Below, one piece after another: positions 17,180 through 25,575 of a stretch of 50,035 nt of DNA (the stretch's first letter is position 1; each line of letters opens with the position of its first letter). A program made the translations under genes and the position numbers. This DNA is from Methanothrix sp. (lineage in GTDB: Archaea > Halobacteriota > Methanosarcinia > Methanotrichales > Methanotrichaceae), in assembly GCA_011620785.1 (NCBI GenBank), contig WOYM01000103.1, positions 1-50,035 of the forward strand, read 5' to 3'. The notes beneath the pieces were generated by a model. That model was not told the origin of the DNA. It ran no database searches and was given only the letters and a program-made list of their open reading frames with translations.

Positions 17180-17629
17180 ATGTCCGAAGCATCTACCCAA
17201 ATCACATTGATTGGAACAAAGCTTGCCAGCATTGGCATGGAGTTCACCTTCATGGGCCCTACTCCGGAATGCGAATCCTGCAAGCTGAGGAATACCTGCA
17301 TCAATCTGGAGCCGAGGAGGCGCTACCGGGTGCTGGGAACGCGCGGAGAGCTGGTGCATGAGTGCCCCATTCATGAGGCAGGAGTCAGGGCCGTGGAGGT
17401 AGCAGAAAGCCCAATAATTGCAGCCTTCGATGCCAGAAAGGCATTCCCCGGATCCAAGATCGTATTTGAGGCCATGAAATGCGATGACTATGATTGCAGC
17501 ATGTACGACATTTGCCATCCCATCGGGCTGAAGGATGGAGAAAAGTGCACCATTGTAGAGGTGGTGGGCGAGGCGCCGGAGGACTGCCCCCGGGGGAATA
17601 TCCTGAAGCTGGTGGAGTTTCGCCGATAG
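17180..17629 (+). CDS. UPF0179 family protein
   Basis: The 149-aa archaeal protein of unknown function is rich in conserved cysteines: CESCKLRNTC near residue 31, ECPIHEAG, CDDYDCSMYDICHP, and EDCPRGN. These suggest a metal or Fe-S site. A good GGAG lies 8 nt before the ATG, and TATATAATAAT boxes lie just upstream. It is the first gene of the plus-strand cluster with cofG, sepF and cofD; its stop is immediately followed by the cofG ATG. Confidence 0.85.
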   Translation: MSEASTQITLIGTKLASIGMEFTFMGPTPECESCKLRNTCINLEPRRRYRVLGTRGELVHECPIHEAGVRAVEVAESPIIAAFDARKAFPGSKIVFEAMKCDDYDCSMYDICHPIGLKDGEKCTIVEVVGEAPEDCPRGNILKLVEFRR

Positions 17630-18625
17630 ATGAAGCGGATAACTTACAGCAAAAATATTTTTTTGCCCGTCACCAACCTCTGCCGCAACCGCTGCCAATA
17701 TTGCTCTTTTCGAAGAAACCTGGATGAGGCCCATCTGATCAGCCGGTCTGCTGCCCAGCAACTTTTGGAAGAAGGGCGAGATCATGGCTGCTCCGAGGCC
17801 CTATTCACCCTGGGAGAGAGGCCGGAGGAGGTGGAAGGCTTTCATCTGATGCTGGCAGGAGAGGGCAGAGAGGATCTTTTGGGCTACCTGGTAGAGCTAT
17901 GCGAGCTGGCGATAGAGCATGATCTTCTACCTCATACCAACGCCGGGCTCCTCTCAGAAGAGGACCTGGCCACCTTGCAGCCCTATAATGCCTCCATGGG
18001 GCTGATGCTGGAGAGCTGTGCCACACTCGACGCTCATGAGCAATCTCCCGGCAAGAATCCGGAGCTGCGCCTTAAGCATATTGCCAGAGCGGGCAGGCTG
18101 CATATCCCCTTTACCACCGGCATTTTGGTGGGGATAGGAGAGAGCTGGCAGGACAGAATCCAATCCATTCAGGCTATATCCCGACTTCATGATGAGCATG
18201 GCCATATTCAGGAGGTGATTGTGCAGCCCTTCGATCCCAAGCCGGGAACTGCCATGTCAACCCATCCACGACCCGAACGGGAGGATCTGGCACGGACGGT
18301 AAGACTTGCCCGCGAGCTACTCCCTCGAGAGGTAGCGGTCCAGGTCCCGCCCAACCTGGCGGACCCTCTGCCCCTGATAGAGGCAGGAGCGGACGATCTG
18401 GGGGGGATCAGTCCCATAACCCGGGATGAGATAAATCCAAATAGCTCCTGGCCGAGAGAAGAGGAGCTGAAAAAGAGCCTTTTCGCCTATGAGCTGAAGG
18501 AGAGGCTGCCCGTATACCCCAGGTTCATAAGGAAGGGGTGGCATGGCCATAAGACCCAAAGGCTGATAGCTGCCCTGGCCGGCGAGGACGGTCTGTGGCG
18601 AAAAAGTATATCTTCCAGGGAATGA
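17630..18625 (+). CDS. cofG: 7,8-didemethyl-8-hydroxy-5-deazariboflavin synthase subunit CofG
   Basis: The 331-aa radical SAM enzyme works with CofH to form the deazaflavin chromophore Fo of coenzyme F420. The radical SAM CxxxCxxC is at Cys18, Cys22 and Cys25 (TNLCRNRCQYCSF). Family motifs are FTLGERPEE, FTTGILVGIGES, and ISPITRDEINP near residue 260. The gene starts right after the UPF0179 stop. cofD, another F420 gene, lies four genes downstream. cofH is not in the window. Confidence 0.95.
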   Translation: MKRITYSKNIFLPVTNLCRNRCQYCSFRRNLDEAHLISRSAAQQLLEEGRDHGCSEALFTLGERPEEVEGFHLMLAGEGREDLLGYLVELCELAIEHDLLPHTNAGLLSEEDLATLQPYNASMGLMLESCATLDAHEQSPGKNPELRLKHIARAGRLHIPFTTGILVGIGESWQDRIQSIQAISRLHDEHGHIQEVIVQPFDPKPGTAMSTHPRPEREDLARTVRLARELLPREVAVQVPPNLADPLPLIEAGADDLGGISPITRDEINPNSSWPREEELKKSLFAYELKERLPVYPRFIRKGWHGHKTQRLIAALAGEDGLWRKSISSRE

Positions 18626-18816
18626 TGGTGAGTTTTGTGAAGAAGAAATATCTTGAGATAGGGCTGAGCACCGGTCTGGTGCTCTTGATGATCATCCTCA
18701 TTTTGGGGGCGCAGATGACCCTCCCTGCAGGAGAGAGAGGATCAAGCATAGCCATTATAATCCTGCTCTTCATCGTGGCCATGGGCATCGTGGGATTGAA
18801 GCTGGATGATATGTAG
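18622..18816 (+). CDS. Small membrane protein, two predicted TM helices
   Basis: The 64-aa product starts at an ATG whose ATGA overlaps the cofG stop, indicating translational coupling. After the basic FVKKKY it has two hydrophobic segments (TGLVLLMIILILGAQM and SIAIIILLFIVAMGIVGL) joined by a short polar loop, and ends in KLDDM. No family is recognised. Its place between cofG and sepF suggests a conserved archaeal cluster member, by inference. Confidence 0.65.
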   Translation: MMVSFVKKKYLEIGLSTGLVLLMIILILGAQMTLPAGERGSSIAIIILLFIVAMGIVGLKLDDM

Positions 18817-18868
18817 CTGCGTTAAATATAAATATAATAATACACATTTTTCTTTGAGGGATTCTTAA

Positions 18869-19234
18869 ATGGCAGGATTTCTGGAAAAGCTCAAGCTCAT
18901 TGGAAAGTCCAGCGAGCAGGATTACATAGAGGTGGATTTAAGCCAGTTCGAAGAGCCCAGGGGCTCGAATGAGATCATCCTGCGGGTGGCGGAGATGGGA
19001 CGGATTGAGGTTCTGCCTGAGGTTAAGCAGGAGATCTACAACGGCAATATAGTCCTTGCAGACATCGCCGGCCTGAAGAGGGATAAAGCCGCCCTAGACA
19101 GAGCAATCGGCGAGCTGAAGAAGGCAGTCGAGGATGTATCCGGAGATATTGCTGGCATCGGCGACGACCTGATAGTTCTGGTTCCAAAGGGCATAAAGAT
19201 CGACCGAGAAAAAGTGGTCGGAGGAAAGGATTGA
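18869..19234 (+). CDS. sepF: Archaeal SepF-like cell division protein
   Basis: The 121-aa protein has the arrangement of archaeal SepF, the membrane anchor of FtsZ. It has an N-terminal amphipathic helix (MAGFLEKLKLIG), a short linker, then the compact SepF/DUF552 domain with YIEVDLSQFEE, EVKQEIYNGNIVLADIAGLKRDK and a C-terminal DDLIVLVPKGIKID. FtsZ is not in the window. Its stop overlaps the TTG start of the zpr1-like gene (TTGA), a pairing seen in other euryarchaea as I recall. Confidence 0.85.
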   Translation: MAGFLEKLKLIGKSSEQDYIEVDLSQFEEPRGSNEIILRVAEMGRIEVLPEVKQEIYNGNIVLADIAGLKRDKAALDRAIGELKKAVEDVSGDIAGIGDDLIVLVPKGIKIDREKVVGGKD

Positions 19235-19800
19235 ATCTTACAACCAATGCCAACTGCCCTGTATGCTCTGCCCAGATGCAGTTCTCTTGGGAGACGCAGG
19301 ATATACCATATTTCGGCGAGGCCATGCTGATCGCCGGGGTCTGCGAATGCGGCTTCCGGCATAGCGATACCATTCTCTTGACCCAGAAGGAGCCGGTGAG
19401 AAATACCCTGGCGGTCCAGACAATAGAAGATCTGAACGCCAGGGTCATTCGCTCATCAAGCGGAACGATTCGAGTGCCAGAGCTTGGGGTGGACGTAGAG
19501 CCGGGGTATGCCTCCGACTCATATGTCTCCAACGTGGAAGGGGTGCTGGACCGAATCGAAGAGATAGTCTGTTTTGCCACCTCCCAGGCCCGGGCGGCAG
19601 ATAACCAGGATGGCGCTCGGAGAGGAGAGCAGATCCTGGAGAACATCGCCCTCGCTCGCAAAGGAGAGTTTCCCATAACCCTGATCATCGAGGATCCACT
19701 GGGGAACAGCGCCATAGCCTCAGAAAAGGTGGTGGTCTCCCCCCTGACGGATGAGGACATGGCCCGCCTCCAGACAGGCATCATGCTTTTGGAAGTCTGA
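19231..19800 (+). CDS. ZPR1-type zinc finger protein
   Basis: The 189-aa protein is a single archaeal ZPR1 module. A Zn ribbon with CPVC (residue 9) and CECGFRHSD is followed by the beta/alpha domain with GTIRVPELGVDVEPG, the family hallmark, and ending in VVVSPLTDEDMARLQTG. Eukaryotic ZPR1 binds elongation factor EF-1A; the archaeal role is not established. The start is TTG at 19231 behind GGAGGAAAGGA, overlapping the sepF stop by four bases. Confidence 0.9.
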   Translation: MNLTTNANCPVCSAQMQFSWETQDIPYFGEAMLIAGVCECGFRHSDTILLTQKEPVRNTLAVQTIEDLNARVIRSSSGTIRVPELGVDVEPGYASDSYVSNVEGVLDRIEEIVCFATSQARAADNQDGARRGEQILENIALARKGEFPITLIIEDPLGNSAIASEKVVVSPLTDEDMARLQTGIMLLEV

Positions 19801-19801
19801 T

Positions 19802-20695
19802 ATGCTGGTCTTAAGCGGAGGCACAGGAACCCCCAAGCTCCTGAGAGGCTTAAAGGAGTTCGTTTTGCCCCAAGAGCTCTCTGTTGCGGTGAACACCGCC
19901 GAAGACCTCTGGATTTCTGGAAACTATATATCACCAGATATTGATTCCGTCCTTTATACCCTGGCGGATATGATCGATGAGAAGCGATGGTGGGGCATTA
20001 AGGGGGACCGGACATTAACCCACGATTTCCTCCTCATGATGGGAGTGGACGAGAAGCTGACCATTGGGGACAAGGACCGGGCAGTGCATATATTTCGCTC
20101 CAATCTCCTCCGCCGGGGAGTCAAGCTCAGCCTGACCACAGAAGCCATAGCCAATGCCCTGGGGGTCATGCAGAGGGTGGTCCCCATGACCGATGACATC
20201 GTATCCACGGTTATCGGCACTCCGGAGGGGTTGATGCACTTTCAGGACTTTTGGGCGAGCCTCAAGGGAAGGCCGAGGGTCGAATCCGTGAGCTTCACCG
20301 GATTGGAAGAGGCCCTCCCCTGCCAGGGATTCCTGGATCTCCTGGAAAAGGAGGATACCATCATCATCGGCCCCAGCAATCCGGTCACCAGCATCGGTCC
20401 AATCCTCGCCCTTGCCGGAGTGCGAGATCGCCTGAAGAAAAAGAAGGTAGTGGCGATAAGCCCGTTTGTGGGAAATAAGCCCGTGAGCGGCCCGGCGGCA
20501 AAGCTCATGGAGGCCCGGGGAGTTCCGGCCAGCGATGAAGGAGTGGCAGCACTTTTAGGCAAGGTAGACATCTTTGTGGTCGACGGAAAGAGCGACTACA
20601 CAGGGGACTGCGTGCGCATGAAAACCCTTATGAGGACAAAAAATGAGAGTCTGGCAATGGCGAAAGGCTTGCTGGATTTGATCGGATGTTTTTAG
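19802..20695 (+). CDS. cofD: 2-phospho-L-lactate transferase CofD
   Basis: The 297-aa enzyme couples the activated phospholactyl moiety to Fo, giving F420-0. It shows the N-terminal LSGGTGTPKLLRGL, VNTAEDLWISGNYISPDID, GIKGDRTLTHDFLL and GPSNPVTSIGPIL motifs of the family. The ATG at 19802 directly follows the zpr1 stop. Its last ten bases overlap the next gene. With cofG it anchors the F420 role of the cluster. Confidence 0.96.
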   Translation: MLVLSGGTGTPKLLRGLKEFVLPQELSVAVNTAEDLWISGNYISPDIDSVLYTLADMIDEKRWWGIKGDRTLTHDFLLMMGVDEKLTIGDKDRAVHIFRSNLLRRGVKLSLTTEAIANALGVMQRVVPMTDDIVSTVIGTPEGLMHFQDFWASLKGRPRVESVSFTGLEEALPCQGFLDLLEKEDTIIIGPSNPVTSIGPILALAGVRDRLKKKKVVAISPFVGNKPVSGPAAKLMEARGVPASDEGVAALLGKVDIFVVDGKSDYTGDCVRMKTLMRTKNESLAMAKGLLDLIGCF

Positions 20696-21645
20696 GCGTA
20701 GACCACGGCACCACAGCTATCAGGTTTGCCAGTGAAAAGGGCTCATCTTATGAGCTCTCGCGCAGCTCGGCCGCTGATCTTTCTTACGAGCAGATATTAT
20801 CCCGGATTGAAGAGAGCCTGGGCCCGGAAAGGGTGGACCTGGTTGCCCTCTCCTACTCCATGGGCGACGGCCTGACAAAGATCGTCCGGCTGGAGGATGC
20901 AGCTAACCGGGGGCTGATAAGTCAGGATGGGGCGGGGCTGCACCAGGGTGGTGGGACCCAGGTATTCGAGGCCATCAGGGCCTCAGGCTGGCCGGCCATA
21001 CTCCTGCCCGGAATTCATCGCGCAAGCAGAATAGATCCCAGATTTCGGGTATTCAGCCACGGCATGAGCCCGGAGAAGGTGGGCCTCGCCTATGGGGTTT
21101 TCCGGCAGGGTAGCTCCAGCTTTATCGTATGCGACGCCAGTTCCAATACCGTCAGCTTCGCCGTGCTGAAGGGCGAGATAGTGGCAGCCATAGATGCACC
21201 TATCTTCGCACCCGGCCTCCTGCAGGGTCCCCTGGACGTTCAGGCGATAAGAGATGTCGACTCCGGAAAGCTGACCGCAAACCAGGCTTTCAACTGGGGG
21301 GGGATCCTCTCCAAGATAGGAAGGAAAGGGCTTGATCAATGCTCCCCGGAGGAGCGCCATCTGGCCATGGAGACCCTCGCCCTCTTCGCTGCCATGGAGA
21401 TGGCTGCCCTTCTGGTCCTCTGCCGCGACCTGGATCATGAGAATCCCCAGCTCTTCCTGGCCGGAAGCCCGGCAAGGGAGATCGAGCCCCGGGTATCTGC
21501 CCTTCTGGATGGAAGGATTATCCCCCTGGAGAGATCGGCGGCTGCTCAGGGCTGCGCCAGGATAGCAGAGGATGTATTCGCCGGAAAGGAGAATATCCTG
21601 GGAATTGCCGTCGATGAGAGGGTCAGGGCAGGAAAGGAAGGTTGA
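20686..21645 (+). CDS. Methanogenesis marker protein 12
   Basis: The 319-aa protein has the ASKHA-like phosphate loop GVDHGTTAIRFA at its start and further nucleotide-fold segments (FIVCDASSNTVSFAVL and LFLAGSPAREIEP). It matches the methanogen-restricted marker 12 family, of unknown role. Its start overlaps the end of cofD by ten bases, suggesting coupled expression. The ASKHA fold suggests ATP or sugar/acyl phosphate handling, but this is inference. Confidence 0.85.
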   Translation: MFLGVDHGTTAIRFASEKGSSYELSRSSAADLSYEQILSRIEESLGPERVDLVALSYSMGDGLTKIVRLEDAANRGLISQDGAGLHQGGGTQVFEAIRASGWPAILLPGIHRASRIDPRFRVFSHGMSPEKVGLAYGVFRQGSSSFIVCDASSNTVSFAVLKGEIVAAIDAPIFAPGLLQGPLDVQAIRDVDSGKLTANQAFNWGGILSKIGRKGLDQCSPEERHLAMETLALFAAMEMAALLVLCRDLDHENPQLFLAGSPAREIEPRVSALLDGRIIPLERSAAAQGCARIAEDVFAGKENILGIAVDERVRAGKEG

Positions 21646-21672
21646 TCCGTCCGGCGGACAGAGTTCCAATTT

Positions 21673-21912
21673 ATGGAGACGATTACCGAGAGAGAGATAC
21701 GGGATCTGGAGGACCGGGCCTCATATATCAAGGGCGAGAAGGCCAGAGTTCTAAAAGAGGAGGTCGAGGTTGCCAGGGCAGAGGCTGCGGGATTGGGGGC
21801 AGAGTTGATCGACCGCCTTGATATCCTTTTGCTCAATCTCACCGAGGCATCGCGTGATGTCTGCACCAACACAAGATGCCCTCATTACGGCAAGAAGTGC
21901 AAGATGAGATGA
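21673..21912 (+). CDS. Small coiled-coil protein with C-terminal cysteine motif
   Basis: The 79-aa product has a long charged helix (RDLEDRASYIKGEKARVLKEE) and a C-terminal three-cysteine motif, CTNTRCPHYGKKC, which could bind metal. No named family is recognised. It lies 27 bp after the marker 12 gene on the same strand, so it is probably the last gene of the cluster. Confidence 0.7.
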   Translation: METITEREIRDLEDRASYIKGEKARVLKEEVEVARAEAAGLGAELIDRLDILLLNLTEASRDVCTNTRCPHYGKKCKMR

Positions 21913-21988
21913 ACAATGAGATGAACATCTGAATGATAATTATAGTCCTGACAGATGCCAGGACTATGCAATAAAAGCAATCATATCT

Positions 21989-22096
21989 TTACCTGACTCC
22001 GGATCTGCTATCAGACCACTTATTCAGGAGCGTAGGTAGGGCGACGACAAGCACACCAAATAGAATAATGGCGTATATCTGAGACATTATATCCAT
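21989..22096 (-). CDS. 35-aa single-pass membrane protein
   Basis: A strong GGAGGTGAG lies 6 nt before the ATG at 22096. The product begins MDIMSQ, has one hydrophobic helix (IYAIILFGVLVVALPTLL), and ends in a charged tail (NKWSDSRSGVR). An AGTTTATC box about 70 bp upstream could be its promoter. The gene is convergent with the 79-aa Cys gene. Small hydrophobic subunits of membrane complexes look like this, but no family is recognised. Confidence 0.6.
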   Translation of the reverse strand: MDIMSQIYAIILFGVLVVALPTLLNKWSDSRSGVR

Positions 22097-22473
22097 CTTT
22101 TCTCACCTCCGGAAATTGATTATTATCCCAGTCGAGTTTAGGTGCAGACCAAGATAAACTTTTTGCTGCTGGATTCTGAACAGCCAGAGGATCTTCCGCC
22201 CAGTGCAGCATGGATTTGGGGCTTGAAGCGAACTATTGAGAGAGGGGCAATGGTAAAAAGGTAAAAAGGCAAAAATGGTAAAAAAGCAATTTAGACATAT
22301 AGTTAAATGGATATTTACTAATTATGGATTCATTGGAAAATATTGGATCAATATAGAAACTAGATGGCTAAAATATTGTCTATTATCGGAAAAAACTTTA
22401 AATAATCGGAATGCATGCCTTGTGATTGTGAACTGGCCCGGGAGATGATTGGTCCAGAGCACAGGAGATGAAT
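22097..22473. other. Gene-free A/T-rich divergent promoter region
   Basis: No convincing gene was found. The stretch at 22250-22290 repeats a GGTAAAAAGG / GGCAAAAATGG pattern, and the region is markedly A/T-rich. At about 22393-22404 AAACTTTAAATAA resembles a TATA box serving the 49-aa gene at 22474. AGTTTATC near 22165 on the minus strand may serve the 35-aa gene. Confidence 0.5.
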
Positions 22474-22623
22474 ATGGCTGGCTTTACACAGAATGAACCA
22501 CCCAATGTAGGGAAGGATGTACAGGTCAAGGGATCTTTAACATCAGAGGATAGCGGCTTTTACGTTATTGTTATTTCTGCAATTGTATTCTTGATTGCCG
22601 CACTATCAGGCCATCTGGCATAG
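22474..22623 (+). CDS. 49-aa single-pass membrane protein
   Basis: GGAG lies 6 nt before the ATG at 22474 (an in-frame ATG at 22468 overlaps that site). The product begins MAGFTQNEPPNVGKD, has a polar linker, then one C-terminal helix (FYVIVISAIVFLIAAL) ending in SGHLA. It is a tail-anchor-like layout. A TATA-like ACTTTAAATAA lies about 75 bp upstream. No family is recognised. Confidence 0.6.
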   Translation: MAGFTQNEPPNVGKDVQVKGSLTSEDSGFYVIVISAIVFLIAALSGHLA

Positions 22624-22733
22624 AAGAGTCCATCCATCAAGATCTAACCTCCCCAGCCTGGGATCGGATTGGAAGCCATTCTCCCATCCAACCCAGGCCA
22701 AACGATCAAAGCCGTTCAATATATTTTTGCATT

Positions 22734-23381
22734 TCAAATCGAAGGCGATCTCTTTTTCCCTCTGCCGGGCAAGGTTCTGTATATCTGTGCCCCGGAGGCG
22801 ATCGCTCCTGAGGCATTCAGCCTCTGGATATGAGGCGAGACATTCTCGGTCCTCTGCAGGAACTGTTCTGCCACCAGTCCCTCCAGCTTCTTTTTGTCCA
22901 CCATCTTCCCCTTTCCAATCCCGGGGCAGGTGGGATTGTAACTGATGTTGAGAAGGATATCACCATTGTCTAGCGTCTCCTCCTCCACCCGAAAGGGAAA
23001 GAGCCGGCAGGCGATCGGCCGCACAGAATAGATGCTGCAGCCCTCCTGGTAGAAGACGCAGGTGGTGTCCTCTTTGCTTTTCATCACCGGCAGGTCGAGG
23101 ATCACCCTTCTGCCCTCGTCCTCGATTTTCACATAGCATTCACTGTAATCGTAAAGGGTATCCACGAAGTCCGGGGGCCTCATGCCAGTCCTATTGCTGA
23201 TGGCATGGACATCCTTCTCCGTGAGATAGATCAGGTTGGAGCTTCTCCAAAAATCCTCTATCTGCTCTGCGGGAATGAGATCATCAAACTCCAGAGGCCT
23301 TTTATGGTGGCAGCATGAGCCGCATCTCTGGCACTGGAATCGAATATTGCCAAATATGGCTTTTACCATAACCCGGGGCAT
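22734..23381 (-). CDS. YkgJ-type cysteine cluster protein (second copy)
   Basis: The 215-aa protein carries CxxCxxCC at residues 17-24 (CQRCGSCC), CVFYQEGCSIYSVRPIACRLFPF, and a later CPGIGKG, as in the copy at 2.5 kb. The two are clearly divergent, so they are paralogs of different age. The ATG at 23381 is chosen because GAGGGG precedes it by 5 nt; the longer TTG frame would put this site inside the gene. It lies just downstream of mtrH on the same strand and may be read through from it. Confidence 0.85.
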   Translation of the reverse strand: MPRVMVKAIFGNIRFQCQRCGSCCHHKRPLEFDDLIPAEQIEDFWRSSNLIYLTEKDVHAISNRTGMRPPDFVDTLYDYSECYVKIEDEGRRVILDLPVMKSKEDTTCVFYQEGCSIYSVRPIACRLFPFRVEEETLDNGDILLNISYNPTCPGIGKGKMVDKKKLEGLVAEQFLQRTENVSPHIQRLNASGAIASGAQIYRTLPGRGKKRSPSI

Positions 23382-23415
23382 AAATCCCCTCAAAAAAAGA
23401 AAACAAGAAGGCGAC

Positions 23416-24351
23416 CTAGAGAGTCGTCTTCAGGGGATGCTTCTCTGCCAGAACCTCCAGTCCCAGCTCCTGGGCGGACTCTGCCTTCATGATATCCACC
23501 ATTGCTGCGGCGGGGAAGATCATGGGGGCGTTCTCAATAGGCCCGTAGAGGTAGTAGTCAGCACCGACAATTCCGGCCACCAGGTTCGAGCCGATATCGA
23601 CAGGAGCAAAAGCCTCCTTGTGCTGCTTCTTCCACTTCTTCATCCAGTCCCAGGCGGAAGCGCCGTTATGGAATCCTCCGCCCACCGGCAGGCCGTACAT
23701 GGCCTTGATGGCGATACAGGCGCGGTAGGTAGCACCGGATCCGGCTCCCAGGGGCATGGCTGCGGTATCGATGAGAGGCCTGGTGATGCCGCACTCTTTT
23801 GCGTAATCCATCAGAGGCTTCTGAGCGCCGCCTGCGGCCTTGTTCATCATGTCCAGCTTGCCCTTGGTCCCCTTCTCAATGGCGTTGAAGATGAGGATGA
23901 TCGCCGAGTCCAGATCGCTCTCTTTGACTGCTGCCAGCTCCTCTGGGGTGATGGAGGCATTGATGGAGTTATGGATGGCTCTGTCTGCCACTCCGATCTC
24001 AGTGGCGTGCTTGACGCCGAAGGCCCGCACCTCTGGGGCTGAAGAGTCGATGAGGAATGGGTAATCGGATATGCCCACGAACCAGTCTATCTCTTTGGCC
24101 ATGGCCTCATTGCTCTCAGCCACGATCTGGTTCATGCAGCTGTTTCCAGTAACCTCGCTCATCTCTACCTGGGTATTCCAGAGCCGCTCTGCGGCTGCTA
24201 CGTCAAAGACACCATGCTCGGGGTCTGAGACTATCTTGTGCCTGGCATAGAACATGGTGCCAATGCAGCATGTGGGGTACTCGCCGGGCTGGCCCCCTAA
24301 CTTGAATTTACCGAAATCGAAGACTTCCTGCTTTCTATCAAATCTGAACAT
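23416..24351 (-). CDS. mtrH: Methyl-H4MPT:CoM methyltransferase subunit H
   Basis: The 311-aa soluble subunit transfers the methyl group from methyl-tetrahydromethanopterin (sarcinapterin) to the corrinoid bound by MtrA. It starts MFRFDRKQEVFDFGKFKLGG, typical of MtrH, and has the TIM-barrel segments ISDYPFLIDSSAPEVR and PLIDTAAMPLGAG. Its ATG follows the mtrG stop without a gap. It is the last gene of the operon, as in Methanosarcina. Confidence 0.97.
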   Translation of the reverse strand: MFRFDRKQEVFDFGKFKLGGQPGEYPTCCIGTMFYARHKIVSDPEHGVFDVAAAERLWNTQVEMSEVTGNSCMNQIVAESNEAMAKEIDWFVGISDYPFLIDSSAPEVRAFGVKHATEIGVADRAIHNSINASITPEELAAVKESDLDSAIILIFNAIEKGTKGKLDMMNKAAGGAQKPLMDYAKECGITRPLIDTAAMPLGAGSGATYRACIAIKAMYGLPVGGGFHNGASAWDWMKKWKKQHKEAFAPVDIGSNLVAGIVGADYYLYGPIENAPMIFPAAAMVDIMKAESAQELGLEVLAEKHPLKTTL

Positions 24352-24609
24352 TCAAATCACCGCCGTCCAATTGCCTGCGTAAACGAACAGTACGTATGCT
24401 AAGACCAGGATCAATCCTGCGCAGATACCATAGGCCATGCCCAGATCTCTGCCGATGGATTTGCCGGCTCTCATGTACTTCTCTGAGGAGTAGAACTCTA
24501 TCTTCTCCTCTATCTTCTCCAGCCTTGCCATCACATCTCTGAGCTGATCAGGATCGACCACCGCAACGGGTACTACCGGCTTGGTATCTTCTGGCATATG
24601 TTCTGGCAT
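24352..24609 (-). CDS. mtrG: Methyltransferase subunit MtrG
   Basis: The 85-aa subunit has a charged N-terminal coiled-coil segment (LRDVMARLEKIEEKIEFYSS), the conserved GKSIGRDLGMAYG, and one C-terminal transmembrane helix (LILVLAYVLFVY). It belongs to the membrane-bound Mtr complex. The longer N-terminus (MPEHMPEDTKP) is a modest extension. Confidence 0.93.
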   Translation of the reverse strand: MPEHMPEDTKPVVPVAVVDPDQLRDVMARLEKIEEKIEFYSSEKYMRAGKSIGRDLGMAYGICAGLILVLAYVLFVYAGNWTAVI

Positions 24610-24612
24610 GGT

Positions 24613-24840
24613 TCAAATCCCTCCCATGAAGGCAAAAGGCCCAAGCATCATCACAATAGCGAGGACAAAGCCGATTGCAAACCCTATGGAGACGGTGGAC
24701 ATGACGCCAGAGCTCAGCTTGGTCTCTCTGGCCAGAAGCTGGCCTTTATACCGGACATCCTCTACAATCGCGTCGATCATGGGCATGTTTGGCTCTATCA
24801 CCGCGGGCAATCCCTGGCCATATGCAATCTCTTCTGCCAT
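24613..24840 (-). CDS. mtrF: Methyltransferase subunit MtrF
   Basis: The 75-aa subunit resembles the C-terminal part of MtrA (MIDAIVEDVRYKGQLLARETKLSSG) and has one transmembrane helix (IGFAIGFVLAIVMMLGPFAF). GGAGG lies upstream of its ATG. Its place between mtrA and mtrG is the standard order. Confidence 0.92.
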   Translation of the reverse strand: MAEEIAYGQGLPAVIEPNMPMIDAIVEDVRYKGQLLARETKLSSGVMSTVSIGFAIGFVLAIVMMLGPFAFMGGI

Positions 24841-24841
24841 T

Positions 24842-25573
24842 TTACATTCCTCCTGCCACTCTGAGAATCAATCCAAAGAGGACCAAAATCACGGTCATGC
24901 CAAGGGCAATGCCCTCGATCTTGCCTACATAAATGCCCGCTTGCAGCTTGTTGAGGAGGCCGACGTTGGTCACGGCGGTGTCTATGCCGCGCATTCGTCC
25001 CCTTACCTCCACCATCTCAGCCGCCATGGGCTTGAGGCCGCCTGCCTCTTCTTCTTCTCCGCCCTCTTTGATCTCGATGGCCATGGGCTCGACATCAAGA
25101 GCACCTGGGTCTTTGCTGGCCAGCTCCTTGACCTTACTGGTGATGGCCCCGATATCTTCAGTGTTCAGCATAACCACTGCTTCCACCTGGGTCTTCCAGC
25201 GCTCAATGGCCTCAGGAGTCAGGTTCTGGATGAAGGGAATGGCCCCCTTGGCTCCTATGATCCTGCCTTCCTTGTCGATTCCGTTCTGAGTGAAGGCCTC
25301 TATCGCCTGCCCGGTGATGTGCCCCTTGACCTCCATTCCCGTGATCATCACGTATCTGATATTGGGGTTGGAGATGACATTGGCCACCATCTTCTCTATG
25401 CCGATGTTCTCGGTCTTGCACGGCCCGGCCAGAGCCGCCCCTGCATTGATCAGATCGGCATCGTGAAGGTGCGATCCGCAGGTGCACACTGCTACCGGGC
25501 TCTCTGGATTGCCCACCTCATACTCGCCAGTGATCGTCGGCCAGGGATCAGAAGGCTTCTTTTTAAGAACCAT
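24842..25573 (-). CDS. mtrA: Corrinoid-binding methyltransferase subunit MtrA
   Basis: The 243-aa subunit carries the cobamide that alternates between Co(I) and methyl-Co(III). It starts with PWPTITGEYEVGNPESPVAVCT, and the conserved His of SHLHDADLI lies in the corrinoid region. Other family motifs are GPCKTENIGIEK and TGMEVKGHITGQA. An acidic linker (GGEEEEAGG) leads to the C-terminal helix (GIALGMTVILVLFGLIL), which anchors it to the membrane. A GGAGGTG precedes the ATG. Confidence 0.96.
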   Translation of the reverse strand: MVLKKKPSDPWPTITGEYEVGNPESPVAVCTCGSHLHDADLINAGAALAGPCKTENIGIEKMVANVISNPNIRYVMITGMEVKGHITGQAIEAFTQNGIDKEGRIIGAKGAIPFIQNLTPEAIERWKTQVEAVVMLNTEDIGAITSKVKELASKDPGALDVEPMAIEIKEGGEEEEAGGLKPMAAEMVEVRGRMRGIDTAVTNVGLLNKLQAGIYVGKIEGIALGMTVILVLFGLILRVAGGM

Positions 25574-25575
25574 CT

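Noticed and set aside
22020..22211. Minus-strand ORF of 63 aa
   Set aside because: No ribosome binding site; it overlaps the better-supported 35-aa gene in another frame.
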